A stretch of 5,647 nt of DNA, taken from the NCBI GenBank assembly GCA_043748535.1, contig JAYTMY010000097.1, positions 1 to 5,647 on the forward strand. The letters run 5' to 3'. Shown one piece after another: positions 1 to 5,440 of this stretch; position 1 is the stretch's first letter, and the number at the start of each line of letters is the position of its first letter. The position numbers and the translations under genes are program-made. A model generated the notes under the pieces. It was not told the DNA's origin. It did no database searches and was given only the letters and a program-made list of their open reading frames with translations. The stretch is from CAMCSH01 sp043748535 (GTDB lineage: Bacteria > Verrucomicrobiota > Lentisphaeria > Lentisphaerales > Lentisphaeraceae).

Positions 1-1
1 C

Positions 2-136
2 CTCCTGCAGATCGCCGAGACCTACACCCACGCCAATCGCGGTCTCCGCAACATCTATCGAAATCTCGCCGAACTCATTGCCTTCATCGCCCGCGACGGG
101 CGACCGCCACCCGCCAAGGAGAAAGAAGCCGGCTGA
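2..136 (+). CDS. C-terminal fragment of an unidentified protein
   Basis: The window opens inside a reading frame that runs from base 2 to a TGA at 134-136 and encodes 44 residues beginning LLQIAETYTHANRGLRNIYR. The peptide is probably mostly helical and ends in a charged, proline-containing tail (RPPPAKEKEAG), a common look for a disordered C-terminus. A hairpin terminator candidate follows 27 bases after the stop, which supports a real gene end. I do not recognise the family. The HANRGLRNIYRNLAELI stretch could come from a transposase or another helical protein, but nothing diagnostic is visible. The start and most of the protein lie outside the window. Confidence 0.6.
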   Translation, partial: LLQIAETYTHANRGLRNIYRNLAELIAFIARDGRPPPAKEKEAG

Positions 137-163
137 GCTAGCCGCACTTCCGTCCCAAGCCTC

Positions 164-196
164 AAAAAGCCCCCGGTTTTCGCCGGCGGCTTTCTT
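164..196 (+). terminator. Hairpin terminator after the partial gene
   Basis: The arms AAAGCC (166-171) and GGCTTT (188-193) pair. Inside them CCGG (173-176) pairs with CCGG (183-186) across a C-C mismatch, leaving the loop TTTTCG. The 3' arm runs into TTTCTT, a short and imperfect T-tract. The position just downstream of a stop codon fits factor-independent termination. The A-run on the left could let it act on the other strand too. Confidence 0.6.
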
Positions 197-263
197 GCGT
201 CGGCATTTGGGTGAAAATCGGGCATTAACGACCAAATGCGAGCGAGGACAACTAATCTAAAGC

Positions 264-360
264 GGACTCTGAGCAACGAATACAAATAATTCAGAATAAG
301 ATTTAAACTTATTAAGTTTTAATATAATTTATATACATCATAAAAAAATATAAAAACCTA
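264..360. other. AT-rich intergenic island
   Basis: Base composition changes abruptly here. Positions 301-360 contain only 6 G or C bases in 60, against clearly GC-rich flanks. It holds A/T runs, a small inverted repeat (AAACTT at 305-310 and AAGTTT at 314-319) and a TATAAT at 323-328. I see no good -35 box at a standard distance, so I do not call a promoter. No reading frame is supported. It directly abuts the repeat block that starts at 366. Confidence 0.7.
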
Positions 361-365
361 GTCTA

Positions 366-517
366 CAAGTCTTTGAATGACGTGAAACGTGCAAGGATGA
401 ATGACGTGAAACGTGCAAGGATGAAACGTGCAAGGATGAAACGTGCAAGGATTGGGAAGGATTGGGGGCTGTCCCCTATTGCCCCAAGTCTTTGAATGAC
501 GTGAAACGTGCAAGGAT
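366..517. repeat. Nested direct and tandem repeats with central hairpin
   Basis: The 15-mer TGAAACGTGCAAGGA occurs five times: 383-397, 407-421, 422-436, 437-451 and 502-516. Copies two to four are perfectly head to tail. The first two are spaced 24 bases apart because a TGAATGACG prefix is included. A longer exact 33-base direct repeat occurs at 366-398 and 485-517 (119-base offset). Between the two lies a G/C-run palindrome: GGGG (465-468) can pair with CCCC (473-476), or TTGGGG (462-467) with CCCCAA (482-487). The structure resembles REP-type intergenic elements that have expanded by slippage. The short minus-strand reading frame across it encodes only a repeated CTFH motif and is not considered a gene. 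Confidence 0.85.
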
Positions 518-601
518 TCGAAGCCACCGTCCGTATCGTCTCGCAAGCGGTGCGCGATCAGATGGAAGGCAGTTGTGATTCTCTTGGCCTCTCGCCCTTT
601 T

Positions 602-629
602 CAGCCCGCGCTTCGGCGCAGGCTGTTTT
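602..629 (+). terminator. UUCG-loop intrinsic terminator or attenuator
   Basis: CAGCC (602-606) pairs with GGCTG (621-625) and GCGC (608-611) pairs with GCGC (616-619), with one C-A mismatch between the two helices. The loop is TTCG closed by a C-G pair, the very stable cUUCGg tetraloop. TTTT follows at 626-629, then a second pyrimidine-rich stretch. This is a textbook intrinsic terminator for the plus strand. It ends 81 bases before the sigma-factor start, while the upstream gene already has its own terminator. It therefore either ends an unrecognised transcript from the 200-600 region or attenuates transcription into the sigma gene. Positions 518-601 hold nothing else I can support. Confidence 0.7.
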
Positions 630-710
630 GCCCTTTATTAAAAACTCCGATTTTTCGTCCGCCGCATTCTCATTTGGCGCACTAGCTTACGAGTCGACAA
701 GGGAGAGCCG

Positions 711-1307
711 ATGGATGACACCCGCATCACATTGCTGACGCGTCTTCGCGATCAGACCGATGAGCGCTCGTGGGAGGAGTTTGCCTTGGCTTATCGTCCC
801 TACATCCTGGCCTTGTTGCGTCGTTTCGGCATGAATTTTCACGATGCGGAAGACTTGGCGCAAGAGGTCCTGCTGAAGGCCTGGCGCAGTCTGCCGGAAT
901 ATCATCACCGCGCTTCGGGCTGCAAATTCCGCACTTGGCTGGGGATCATCTGTCGCAACGCCGTGCGTTCGCTGGTGCGGAGCCGCGAGGCGCGGGTCGA
1001 GCGCGAGAATCAGGATCAAACGGCGGCCGCCACTTGCAGCGAAGCGGAGGTCGAGGCCTTGGCGGAAAAGGAGTGGCGCGACACCATCACGGCGATGGCC
1101 TGGGACAATGTCCGCAGCAAGTTTTCCGAGCCGGTGCAGCAGTGTTTTCTGCTCACTTCCGAAGGGCTCTCTTCGCTCGAAGTCGGTGCCCGACTCGGCA
1201 TGGCCGACAGCAGCGTCCGGGTCAACAAGCAGCGGGTCACCGCCGCCTTGTACAAAGAGCTGGTCCGTCTCGACAGCTACCTTGGCGAAGGCCAAGGCGG
1301 ACAATAA
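711..1307 (+). CDS. ECF-type RNA polymerase sigma factor
   Basis: This encodes a 198-residue sigma-70 family factor that would direct RNA polymerase to specific promoters in the cytoplasm. Region 2 spans about residues 20-90, with the acidic core DAEDLAQEV (45-53) that contacts the polymerase clamp and the FRTWLGIICRNAVRSLVRSR segment (73-92) typical of region 2.3/2.4. A variable linker (93-133) leads to region 4 (about 134-185), whose helix-turn-helix covers LSSLEVGARLGMADSSVRV (153-171). Region 3 is absent, as expected for an ECF factor. The opening TLLTRLRDQTDERSWEEF resembles planctomycete/Lentisphaera sigma factors encoded with Ser/Thr kinases. The start is supported by AAGGGAG (699-705) five bases upstream of ATG. 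No anti-sigma gene is adjacent. The likely partner is the kinase at 3053, unusually separated from it by two opposite-strand genes. The family call is firm; the regulon is unknown. Confidence 0.93.
   Translation: MDDTRITLLTRLRDQTDERSWEEFALAYRPYILALLRRFGMNFHDAEDLAQEVLLKAWRSLPEYHHRASGCKFRTWLGIICRNAVRSLVRSREARVERENQDQTAAATCSEAEVEALAEKEWRDTITAMAWDNVRSKFSEPVQQCFLLTSEGLSSLEVGARLGMADSSVRVNKQRVTAALYKELVRLDSYLGEGQGGQ
1280..1297 (+). other. Perfect hairpin at the 3' end of the sigma gene
   Basis: CCTTGGC (1280-1286) and GCCAAGG (1291-1297) form a perfect 7-bp stem with a GAAG loop inside the last codons. A second GCCAAGG at 1316-1322, after the stop, could pair with the same left arm instead. There is no T-tract, so this is not a classical terminator. 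It may stabilise the mRNA end or simply reflect codon choice. Confidence 0.35.
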
Positions 1308-1359
1308 AGAGGAAGCCAAGGAGAGAGAGCAAGCTCCGACTCCATGACTCCCCGACACA

Positions 1360-1383
1360 TCTTCGCGCTTTCGCGTCTTCGCG
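1360..1383. repeat. Three-unit 8-bp tandem repeat between convergent genes
   Basis: TCTTCGCG (1360-1367), CTTTCGCG (1368-1375) and TCTTCGCG (1376-1383) follow each other with an 8-base period. They lie in the 92-base gap between the sigma-gene stop and the stop of the convergent membrane-protein gene. Read on the minus strand this gives an ACGCGAAGACGCGAAAG-type sequence, similar to short interspersed repeats I recall from intergenic regions of many bacteria. The rest of this gap shows no strong terminator. Confidence 0.6.
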
Positions 1384-1399
1384 TGAGAGATCTTTCCGC

Positions 1400-2152
1400 T
1401 CACTTTTTCGGTTCGAGAGACTCGCCAGCGTCGCCGGCTTCCGGGATTTCCAAAGCGCCGCTGAAGAGGATCGGGTTGCTGGCTTGCGCCGTCTCATAGT
1501 TGTCCTTGGTGACCATCTCAAAATGGCGGCCACCGGTGAAGAGCTCTAGGCACCAGCCGAGAAGTTGATTATTCTCGAATGCGACGGGGTCGATTTCGGT
1601 CGCCAAGGCGTCGCAGACCAGGAAGCGTGCCGGTGTGTCCTGGGTCCAGAATTCCTGGGTTTTGTCATCGGCATTGCTCGAGGGCAGGCCGCAGAAAGAG
1701 ACAAACAGGACTTTACCGGGATGGCGGGTGATGACGTTTTTCAGCTCCGACCAAGCAATAAAGGCCGGCTGCGGATGAAGGCGCTCAATACTGCTGTTTT
1801 GCGGGCAACCGGATTTCTCCAAGAAGCAGCGGCTTTGAGCCTGGACGATGTCCTCGCTCTCGTTAGCGTTGAAGAGGAAGACAGTTTTCTCCAGTGCGGG
1901 AAGCTTGCCCTTGATCGCGGTGGCGACAAAGTCGCTGCGTTCGACCCGGACCTGGCAGGTGGCGGCGGCGATCTTGGCTTCAAACTGACTGTCGTCGTCG
2001 TGCAAAACGCTGTACATGGCCGAGCCGATCGCGGCGAGGCCGAGGAGGATCGCCAGCGGCAACAGCGCCGGCTTGGGCCGTCCCGAACGCTTGCGTTGCG
2101 TCATCACCAGGAAGAGCCCAAAGAGGCAACTGAGAGTGATCAATGTGTTCAT
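1400..2152 (-). CDS. Two-helix membrane protein coupled to a pseudopilin
   Basis: This encodes 250 residues of unknown function. Hydrophobic segments at about 3-17 and 30-49 flank a strongly basic loop (QRKRSGRPK, 19-27). By the positive-inside rule the loop is cytoplasmic, and the C-terminal 200 residues lie outside the inner membrane. The soluble part has six cysteines (66, 109, 116, 154, 180, 201), so disulphides are possible, and an acidic tail. I recognise no domain. I chose the ATG at 2152 rather than the open-frame limit at 2245 because it forms an ATGA overlap with the upstream pseudopilin stop and has GGAG seven bases ahead. The 31 residues upstream are low-complexity and encoded by the pseudopilin's coding sequence. 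The overlap implies translational coupling, so a role tied to the pseudopilin, such as assembly or anchoring, is an inference. Confidence 0.8.
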   Translation of the reverse strand: MNTLITLSCLFGLFLVMTQRKRSGRPKPALLPLAILLGLAAIGSAMYSVLHDDDSQFEAKIAAATCQVRVERSDFVATAIKGKLPALEKTVFLFNANESEDIVQAQSRCFLEKSGCPQNSSIERLHPQPAFIAWSELKNVITRHPGKVLFVSFCGLPSSNADDKTQEFWTQDTPARFLVCDALATEIDPVAFENNQLLGWCLELFTGGRHFEMVTKDNYETAQASNPILFSGALEIPEAGDAGESLEPKK

Positions 2153-2853
2153 TTGAAGGCTCCGTTCCAGCCGTAGTTGAATTGTTCGTTCCAACCGAAA
2201 TTGGGAACATAAGGCAGGATGGTGGTGGGATCTGTTTTGTTCCACTCACAAGCGCCATCGAGACGCAGCACCATGAAGCCGTCGCGGTGAAGCGGCTGGC
2301 ACATGCTGTCCACTGACAGCGGTGTCCGGCCGGAATCAGAGACCTTGGCGTTGCGGCCCCATTGAGAGCCGGGAATCATATTCACGATGCCGTTCCAGGC
2401 GTAAGATGAACAAGTGTAGGTGGACTTGCCGAAAACACTCCAGCTGCCGGCGCCAGTGCCGTTGAAGGTGGCATTGCCGCAGATACTGGAGGCTTTCGCC
2501 ATCGGGCAATAAAATAGGCGGCCATCAGTGAGGTAGCCTTGACTGTAGAGGAGCCCTTGGCCCATATAGCCGTCAGCAGCAGCCCAGATGGCGTCGTTGC
2601 CTTCGGCGGCAGCGATGGCGCCATTATTGCCAAAGCCCTTGTTCGGCGAGGTCCAGGCGAAATTGCCTCTGTTGTTTTGGGCCGAGTTAAGGGCGCCCAT
2701 GTAGGTCTGGTGAAGGTTGTTGCCGCAGAGAACCATCTTGCTTTTCTGCCGGGCTTTGAGCATCGACGGATACATCATCGAAAACAGCACCAGCAAAACG
2801 ACGACGACGCAGAAAAGCTCGATCAGGGTGAAGTGGCGGCGGGCGGATTGCAT
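2149..2853 (-). CDS. Pseudopilin-like protein with H-X9-DG motif
   Basis: This encodes a 234-residue prepilin-like protein, probably exported and held in the inner membrane by its N-terminal helix until assembled or displayed. A short basic leader (MQSARRH) precedes the class III signal FTLIE (residues 8-12), with the +5 glutamate at E12 and a hydrophobic helix (about 13-30). Prepilin peptidase would cut between H7 and F8, although residue -1 is usually glycine. The CGNNLHQ stretch after the helix, the asparagine- and aromatic-rich middle, and a C-terminal H189-x9-D199-G200 match the prepilin-processing-associated H-X9-DG family. That family is abundant in Lentisphaera, Planctomycetes and Verrucomicrobia, often in many copies and with unknown individual roles. 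Six cysteines lie in the predicted external part (43, 116, 125, 148, 185, 202). The start has AAGGA seven bases upstream. It is the first gene of a two-gene operon and is divergent from the kinase. Confidence 0.9.
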   Translation of the reverse strand: MQSARRHFTLIELFCVVVVLLVLFSMMYPSMLKARQKSKMVLCGNNLHQTYMGALNSAQNNRGNFAWTSPNKGFGNNGAIAAAEGNDAIWAAADGYMGQGLLYSQGYLTDGRLFYCPMAKASSICGNATFNGTGAGSWSVFGKSTYTCSSYAWNGIVNMIPGSQWGRNAKVSDSGRTPLSVDSMCQPLHRDGFMVLRLDGACEWNKTDPTTILPYVPNFGWNEQFNYGWNGAFK

Positions 2854-3011
2854 CGGGGATTCCTTGGCTGAGGGCTAAACTCTTCACCAGCTAGAACTCA
2901 GACGATTCGCGCCTCGTTGCATGAAAATGCAGATTTTTCAAAAATAAAATTTCCGGGCTTGTGATTTGATCCTCCAGCAAGCTAGAATGGCAGCAGCCCA
3001 GGAGAGTTCAG
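2854..3011. promoter_or_regulatory. Divergent regulatory region, pseudopilin and kinase
   Basis: This 158-base gap between divergent starts must carry both promoters. It contains an AT-rich stretch (about 2921-2953), a 5-bp hairpin with a GAAA loop (TGCAT at 2918-2922, ATGCA at 2927-2931) followed by GATTTTT, and two direct copies of AGCTAGAA (2889-2896 and 2980-2987) 91 bases apart. The pseudopilin ribosome-binding site lies at 2861-2865. I could not identify a convincing minus-strand promoter. Confidence 0.55.
2959..2988 (+). promoter_or_regulatory. Candidate housekeeping promoter for the kinase
   Basis: TTGTGA (2959-2964; four of six matches to TTGACA) and TAGAAT (2983-2988; five of six to TATAAT) are separated by 18 bases. 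Transcription would start near 2995, only a few bases before the Shine-Dalgarno at 3000-3004. The second AGCTAGAA copy overlaps the -10 box, so a protein bound there could block initiation. This is consensus matching by eye only. Confidence 0.4.
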
Positions 3012-3056
3012 ATGGAAACGCCGAAACAGCTGCAGGGAGTGTTTAAGCTGCAATGA
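3012..3056 (+). CDS. Candidate 14-codon leader peptide before the kinase
   Basis: This short frame, METPKQLQGVFKLQ, starts at an ATG with AGGAG (3000-3004) seven bases upstream, the best ribosome-binding site near the kinase. Its TGA stop (3054-3056) overlaps the kinase start codons in the sequence ATGATG. The kinase's own site, GGGAG at 3035-3039, is 13 bases from its ATG, which is rather far. A likely reading is that ribosomes load at the small ORF and pass to the kinase by stop-start coupling. The peptide has no leader-like run of a single amino acid. It may only be a loading device, or chance. Confidence 0.4.
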   Translation: METPKQLQGVFKLQ

Positions 3057-5062
3057 TGGCCCGCGACGGTGACGGCGAAGCCGCTGAAATGGAACGTCTT
3101 GAATCCGGCTGGCCTTACAGTCAGGATGAACTGCTCGACCAAGGCGGCATGAAGCAAGTCTTTCGCTGTCTCGATCGCCGCAGCGGCCGCTGGGTCGCCC
3201 GGGCCGAGATGATCCATCCCGAACGCGACGCCCTGCGTTTTCTCCGCGAGGCCCGCCTCACCGCTCATCTCGAGCACCCCAACATCATGCCGATCTACGA
3301 GATCGGCCTCAATCCTGCCGGATTCCCTTATTTCACCATGAAATTGTGCGACGGCCGCAGCCTCGAAGAGATCATCAAAGAGCTCCGCGACGGTGGTGAT
3401 GCCAGCGCCTTCCCCTTGGAAAAACGCCTTGATATCTTCGCCCGAGTGCTCGATAGCATCGCCTGTGCTCATCAGACCGGCATCATCCATCTCGATCTCA
3501 AGCCTGCCAACATCCAGGTCAGCTCCCACGGCGATGTGCTGGTCTGCGACTGGGGCCTGGCCCGGGTTCTCGACGAGGTCTGCGAAGACCCCTTCTTGCT
3601 CGAACATTCGGTCGATAGCCAGGAGCTGCGCACTCTCACCTCCCATGGCTTCATCAAAGGCAGCCCCGGCTACATGTCGCCAGAGCAGGCCGGCGGTCCA
3701 CAAGCGAGCAAGGATCAGCGCAGCGACATCTTCTCGCTCGGTGCCATCCTCTACTCGCTGCTCTGCTTCCGCGCCCCCTTCCAAGGCTCTTCCGAGGAGA
3801 TCATTCGCGCCACCCGCAAAGGCAACTTCATTCCCCTCGAGCGCTATCGTCCCGGACTGGTCATTCCTCCCAGTCTCGAAGCGGTGTGCCGCAAGGCCAT
3901 GGCACTGTCTCCCGAAGACCGATATCTCAGTGTGGAGGCGATGCAAAAGGATCTGGACGCCTACCGGCACGGCTTCGCCACCGAGGCGGAACACGCTTCG
4001 CCACTGAAACTCTTGCTGCTGGCGGTGCGGCGCCATCAGATCGAGACGCTGCTGCTGCTCACTTGTCTGGGGGTGGTGGCGGTGAGTTTGCAAGGCTACA
4101 TCAGCAAGTTGCACGACAAGGAAGAGGAGACCCGTCTGGCTCTGGCTCGCGCCGTGACTAGTGAATCCAAGCTGCAAGCCCAGGTCGAGCGCAATCGTCT
4201 GCTTGGCAAAGATTCGGCGCCGAAATATTTGCAAAAAGCGCTGGATGCCGAAATGGGCTATGATTTCAAGGCAGCGCGGGATTTCGCCAACATTGCGGTC
4301 AATCTTGATCCCGAGCTGACCCGCGCCTGGGGCATCAAAGGGCTGATGCACTTCGTCAATCAGGAATACGATGCCGCCGCCGAAGCCTATAAACAATTTG
4401 GTCCTAGAGATCCTTACATGGTGGAGTGGTCGCTCGAATTCGCGGCCTTCAAGCCCGATAAGAGTCCCTTCCTCCCCGCCGATAAATGGCTTGAACTCTA
4501 TCTCCGGCTAAAGGCTAAAAACAATTATGTCGCCGACCGCATGCTGCATAGTTTTCTTCATGCCCAACCGGCACCTCCTTTGCCCTTGCGCCTGACGATT
4601 GTCGATGCGGTGACCCGGAGCTGGAGTCCAGGAGTCGCTTTTCGTCTCGATTTCGACGGCGTCGAGCTGAAAATAGTTGGCAAGGAACGGCTCAGTTTTC
4701 TCTATGCTCTACAGGGCTTCCCGGCGAAAAAACTCGACCTCAGCAATTGTGCCATCGAACACCTCAACGCCCTCCGCGGCATGCCGCTAGAAGAGCTCAA
4801 TTTGAGTCGCACTCGGGTGAAAGATTTAAAGCCTTTGGTCAAGCTGCCCTTGACCAAGCTCAATCTATCCGGCTGCAAATTCGACTCTTTGACACCGCTG
4901 CGGGAATTGCCCTTGCGTGAGCTCGATCTTCGTGGCTTTTCAGGTCTTAAATTGGAGCAGTTGCAAGGCTGCCAATATCTCCGCCGCGTTCATCTCAGCC
5001 CCGGCCAAAATCTCGACGCCATCAAGAAGCTCTTGCCGGCAGTGGAATGGGTGGTGGAATAG
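3053..5062 (+). CDS. Transmembrane Ser/Thr kinase with TPR and LRR tail
   Basis: This encodes 669 residues. A kinase domain (about 22-305) phosphorylates protein Ser/Thr using ATP in the cytoplasm. Its motifs are a glycine-rich loop DQGGMKQVF (29-37), helix-C glutamate E66, catalytic loop HLDLKPANI (146-154; D148, K150, N153), metal site DWG (166-168), SPE (209-211), D225 of SDIFSLG and R290. The beta-3 lysine is missing: VARA (48-51) has alanine there, while K34 lies in the glycine loop. HLD replaces HRD, so it is a non-RD kinase. A juxtamembrane GFATEAEHA precedes one membrane helix (about 332-348), then a charged, possibly coiled segment (352-385), a TPR-like pair (about 391-450) and four 21-residue leucine-rich units (556-639). 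The tail is presumably external and senses a ligand or stress. The start is fixed by an in-frame TAA at 3044 and the ATG pair at 3053/3056. The overall plan resembles Lentisphaera kinases encoded beside ECF sigma factors. Confidence 0.93.
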   Translation: MMARDGDGEAAEMERLESGWPYSQDELLDQGGMKQVFRCLDRRSGRWVARAEMIHPERDALRFLREARLTAHLEHPNIMPIYEIGLNPAGFPYFTMKLCDGRSLEEIIKELRDGGDASAFPLEKRLDIFARVLDSIACAHQTGIIHLDLKPANIQVSSHGDVLVCDWGLARVLDEVCEDPFLLEHSVDSQELRTLTSHGFIKGSPGYMSPEQAGGPQASKDQRSDIFSLGAILYSLLCFRAPFQGSSEEIIRATRKGNFIPLERYRPGLVIPPSLEAVCRKAMALSPEDRYLSVEAMQKDLDAYRHGFATEAEHASPLKLLLLAVRRHQIETLLLLTCLGVVAVSLQGYISKLHDKEEETRLALARAVTSESKLQAQVERNRLLGKDSAPKYLQKALDAEMGYDFKAARDFANIAVNLDPELTRAWGIKGLMHFVNQEYDAAAEAYKQFGPRDPYMVEWSLEFAAFKPDKSPFLPADKWLELYLRLKAKNNYVADRMLHSFLHAQPAPPLPLRLTIVDAVTRSWSPGVAFRLDFDGVELKIVGKERLSFLYALQGFPAKKLDLSNCAIEHLNALRGMPLEELNLSRTRVKDLKPLVKLPLTKLNLSGCKFDSLTPLRELPLRELDLRGFSGLKLEQLQGCQYLRRVHLSPGQNLDAIKKLLPAVEWVVE

Positions 5063-5068
5063 CCACCC
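5049..5068. terminator. Weak hairpin between convergent gene ends
   Basis: GGGTGG (5049-5054) pairs perfectly with CCACCC (5063-5068) around an 8-base loop that contains the kinase stop codon. Only nine bases separate the kinase stop from the ankyrin-remnant stop, so this hairpin could serve both strands. Neither side has a good T-tract, so intrinsic termination is doubtful. Confidence 0.3.
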
Positions 5069-5071
5069 GAC

Positions 5072-5363
5072 TTACTTCTTCGGCACCTTCTCGATTTCCG
5101 TCGCGATCCAAGTCGCCAAGTCATGAAAACCCGCCGCTTCCGCCAATGAATACGGGGTTTCACCACCCTTGCGTTTAGCATTTAAATCGGCCCCTTTGGC
5201 AATCAGCTTTTGAGTAAATCCGTCGCCCCGGCCGCCGCCGCCAGATGAATCGCCTGCTCGCCCGTTTTAGCCTTCACTTTGACATCACAACCCAGCTCCA
5301 AAAGCGGCTCGACAATCTCATTTTTTCCGCTCCGGATGGGGTTTTATTGGTCACCAGGACCAT
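5072..5363 (-). pseudogene. Frameshifted ankyrin-repeat protein remnant
   Basis: Read on the minus strand, this interval encodes ankyrin-type sequence spread over three frames. In order: MVLVTNKTPSGAEK; then NEIVEPLLELGCDVKVKAK and TGEQAIHLAAAAGATDLLK; then LIAKGADLNAKRKGGETPYS and a C-terminal helix ending in VPKK, with TAA at 5072-5074. The joins fall at an A6 run (plus-strand T-run 5321-5326) and an A4 run (plus-strand T-run 5208-5211). Adding one A at each restores a single 97-codon frame. Ankyrin repeats mediate protein-protein binding. The 5' end is uncertain: the same frame stays open to about 5445 without a recognisable start, and the 42-bp repeats begin there, so the gene is probably truncated as well. 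Loss of function is likely, but homopolymer sequencing error is a real alternative. Confidence 0.75.
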
Positions 5364-5440
5364 GAACTCAAAGCGGTCAGGGTCTTCCGCCACCAGGATC
5401 GGTGGGGATGGCGAGTTCGGTTTCGGGTGGCAGCGCTGTT

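Noticed and set aside
300..328. Promoter using the TATAAT at 323-328
   Set aside because: No acceptable -35 box lies 16-18 bases upstream, and TATAAT is expected by chance in such AT-rich sequence.
366..517. CRISPR array
   Set aside because: The repeats are tandem or irregularly spaced, with no uniform unique spacers and no cas genes nearby.
358..546. Minus-strand frame with repeated CTFH peptide
   Set aside because: It is generated by the 15-bp repeats and has no ribosome-binding site or independent coding signal.
508..738. Plus-strand frame of 76 codons before the sigma gene
   Set aside because: It begins inside a repeat, crosses the terminator hairpin, overlaps the sigma start and encodes nothing recognisable.
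687..1403. Minus-strand open frame of 238 codons opposite the sigma factor
   Set aside because: It is antisense to a well-supported sigma gene, and its N-terminus (SHAKTRKRED) comes from the 8-bp intergenic repeat.
770..1549. Plus-strand open frame of 259 codons overlapping the sigma gene and the next gene
   Set aside because: It is the +1-type shadow frame of the sigma gene, rich in G, R and H, and runs into the convergent gene without domain evidence.
1565..2176. Plus-strand open frame of 203 codons
   Set aside because: It is antisense to the membrane-protein gene that shows membrane helices, a ribosome-binding site and an ATGA overlap.
3008..4396. Minus-strand open frame of 462 codons opposite the kinase
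   Set aside because: It lies wholly antisense to a kinase with clear motifs, has no recognisable domain, and long antisense frames are expected opposite GC-rich coding sequence.
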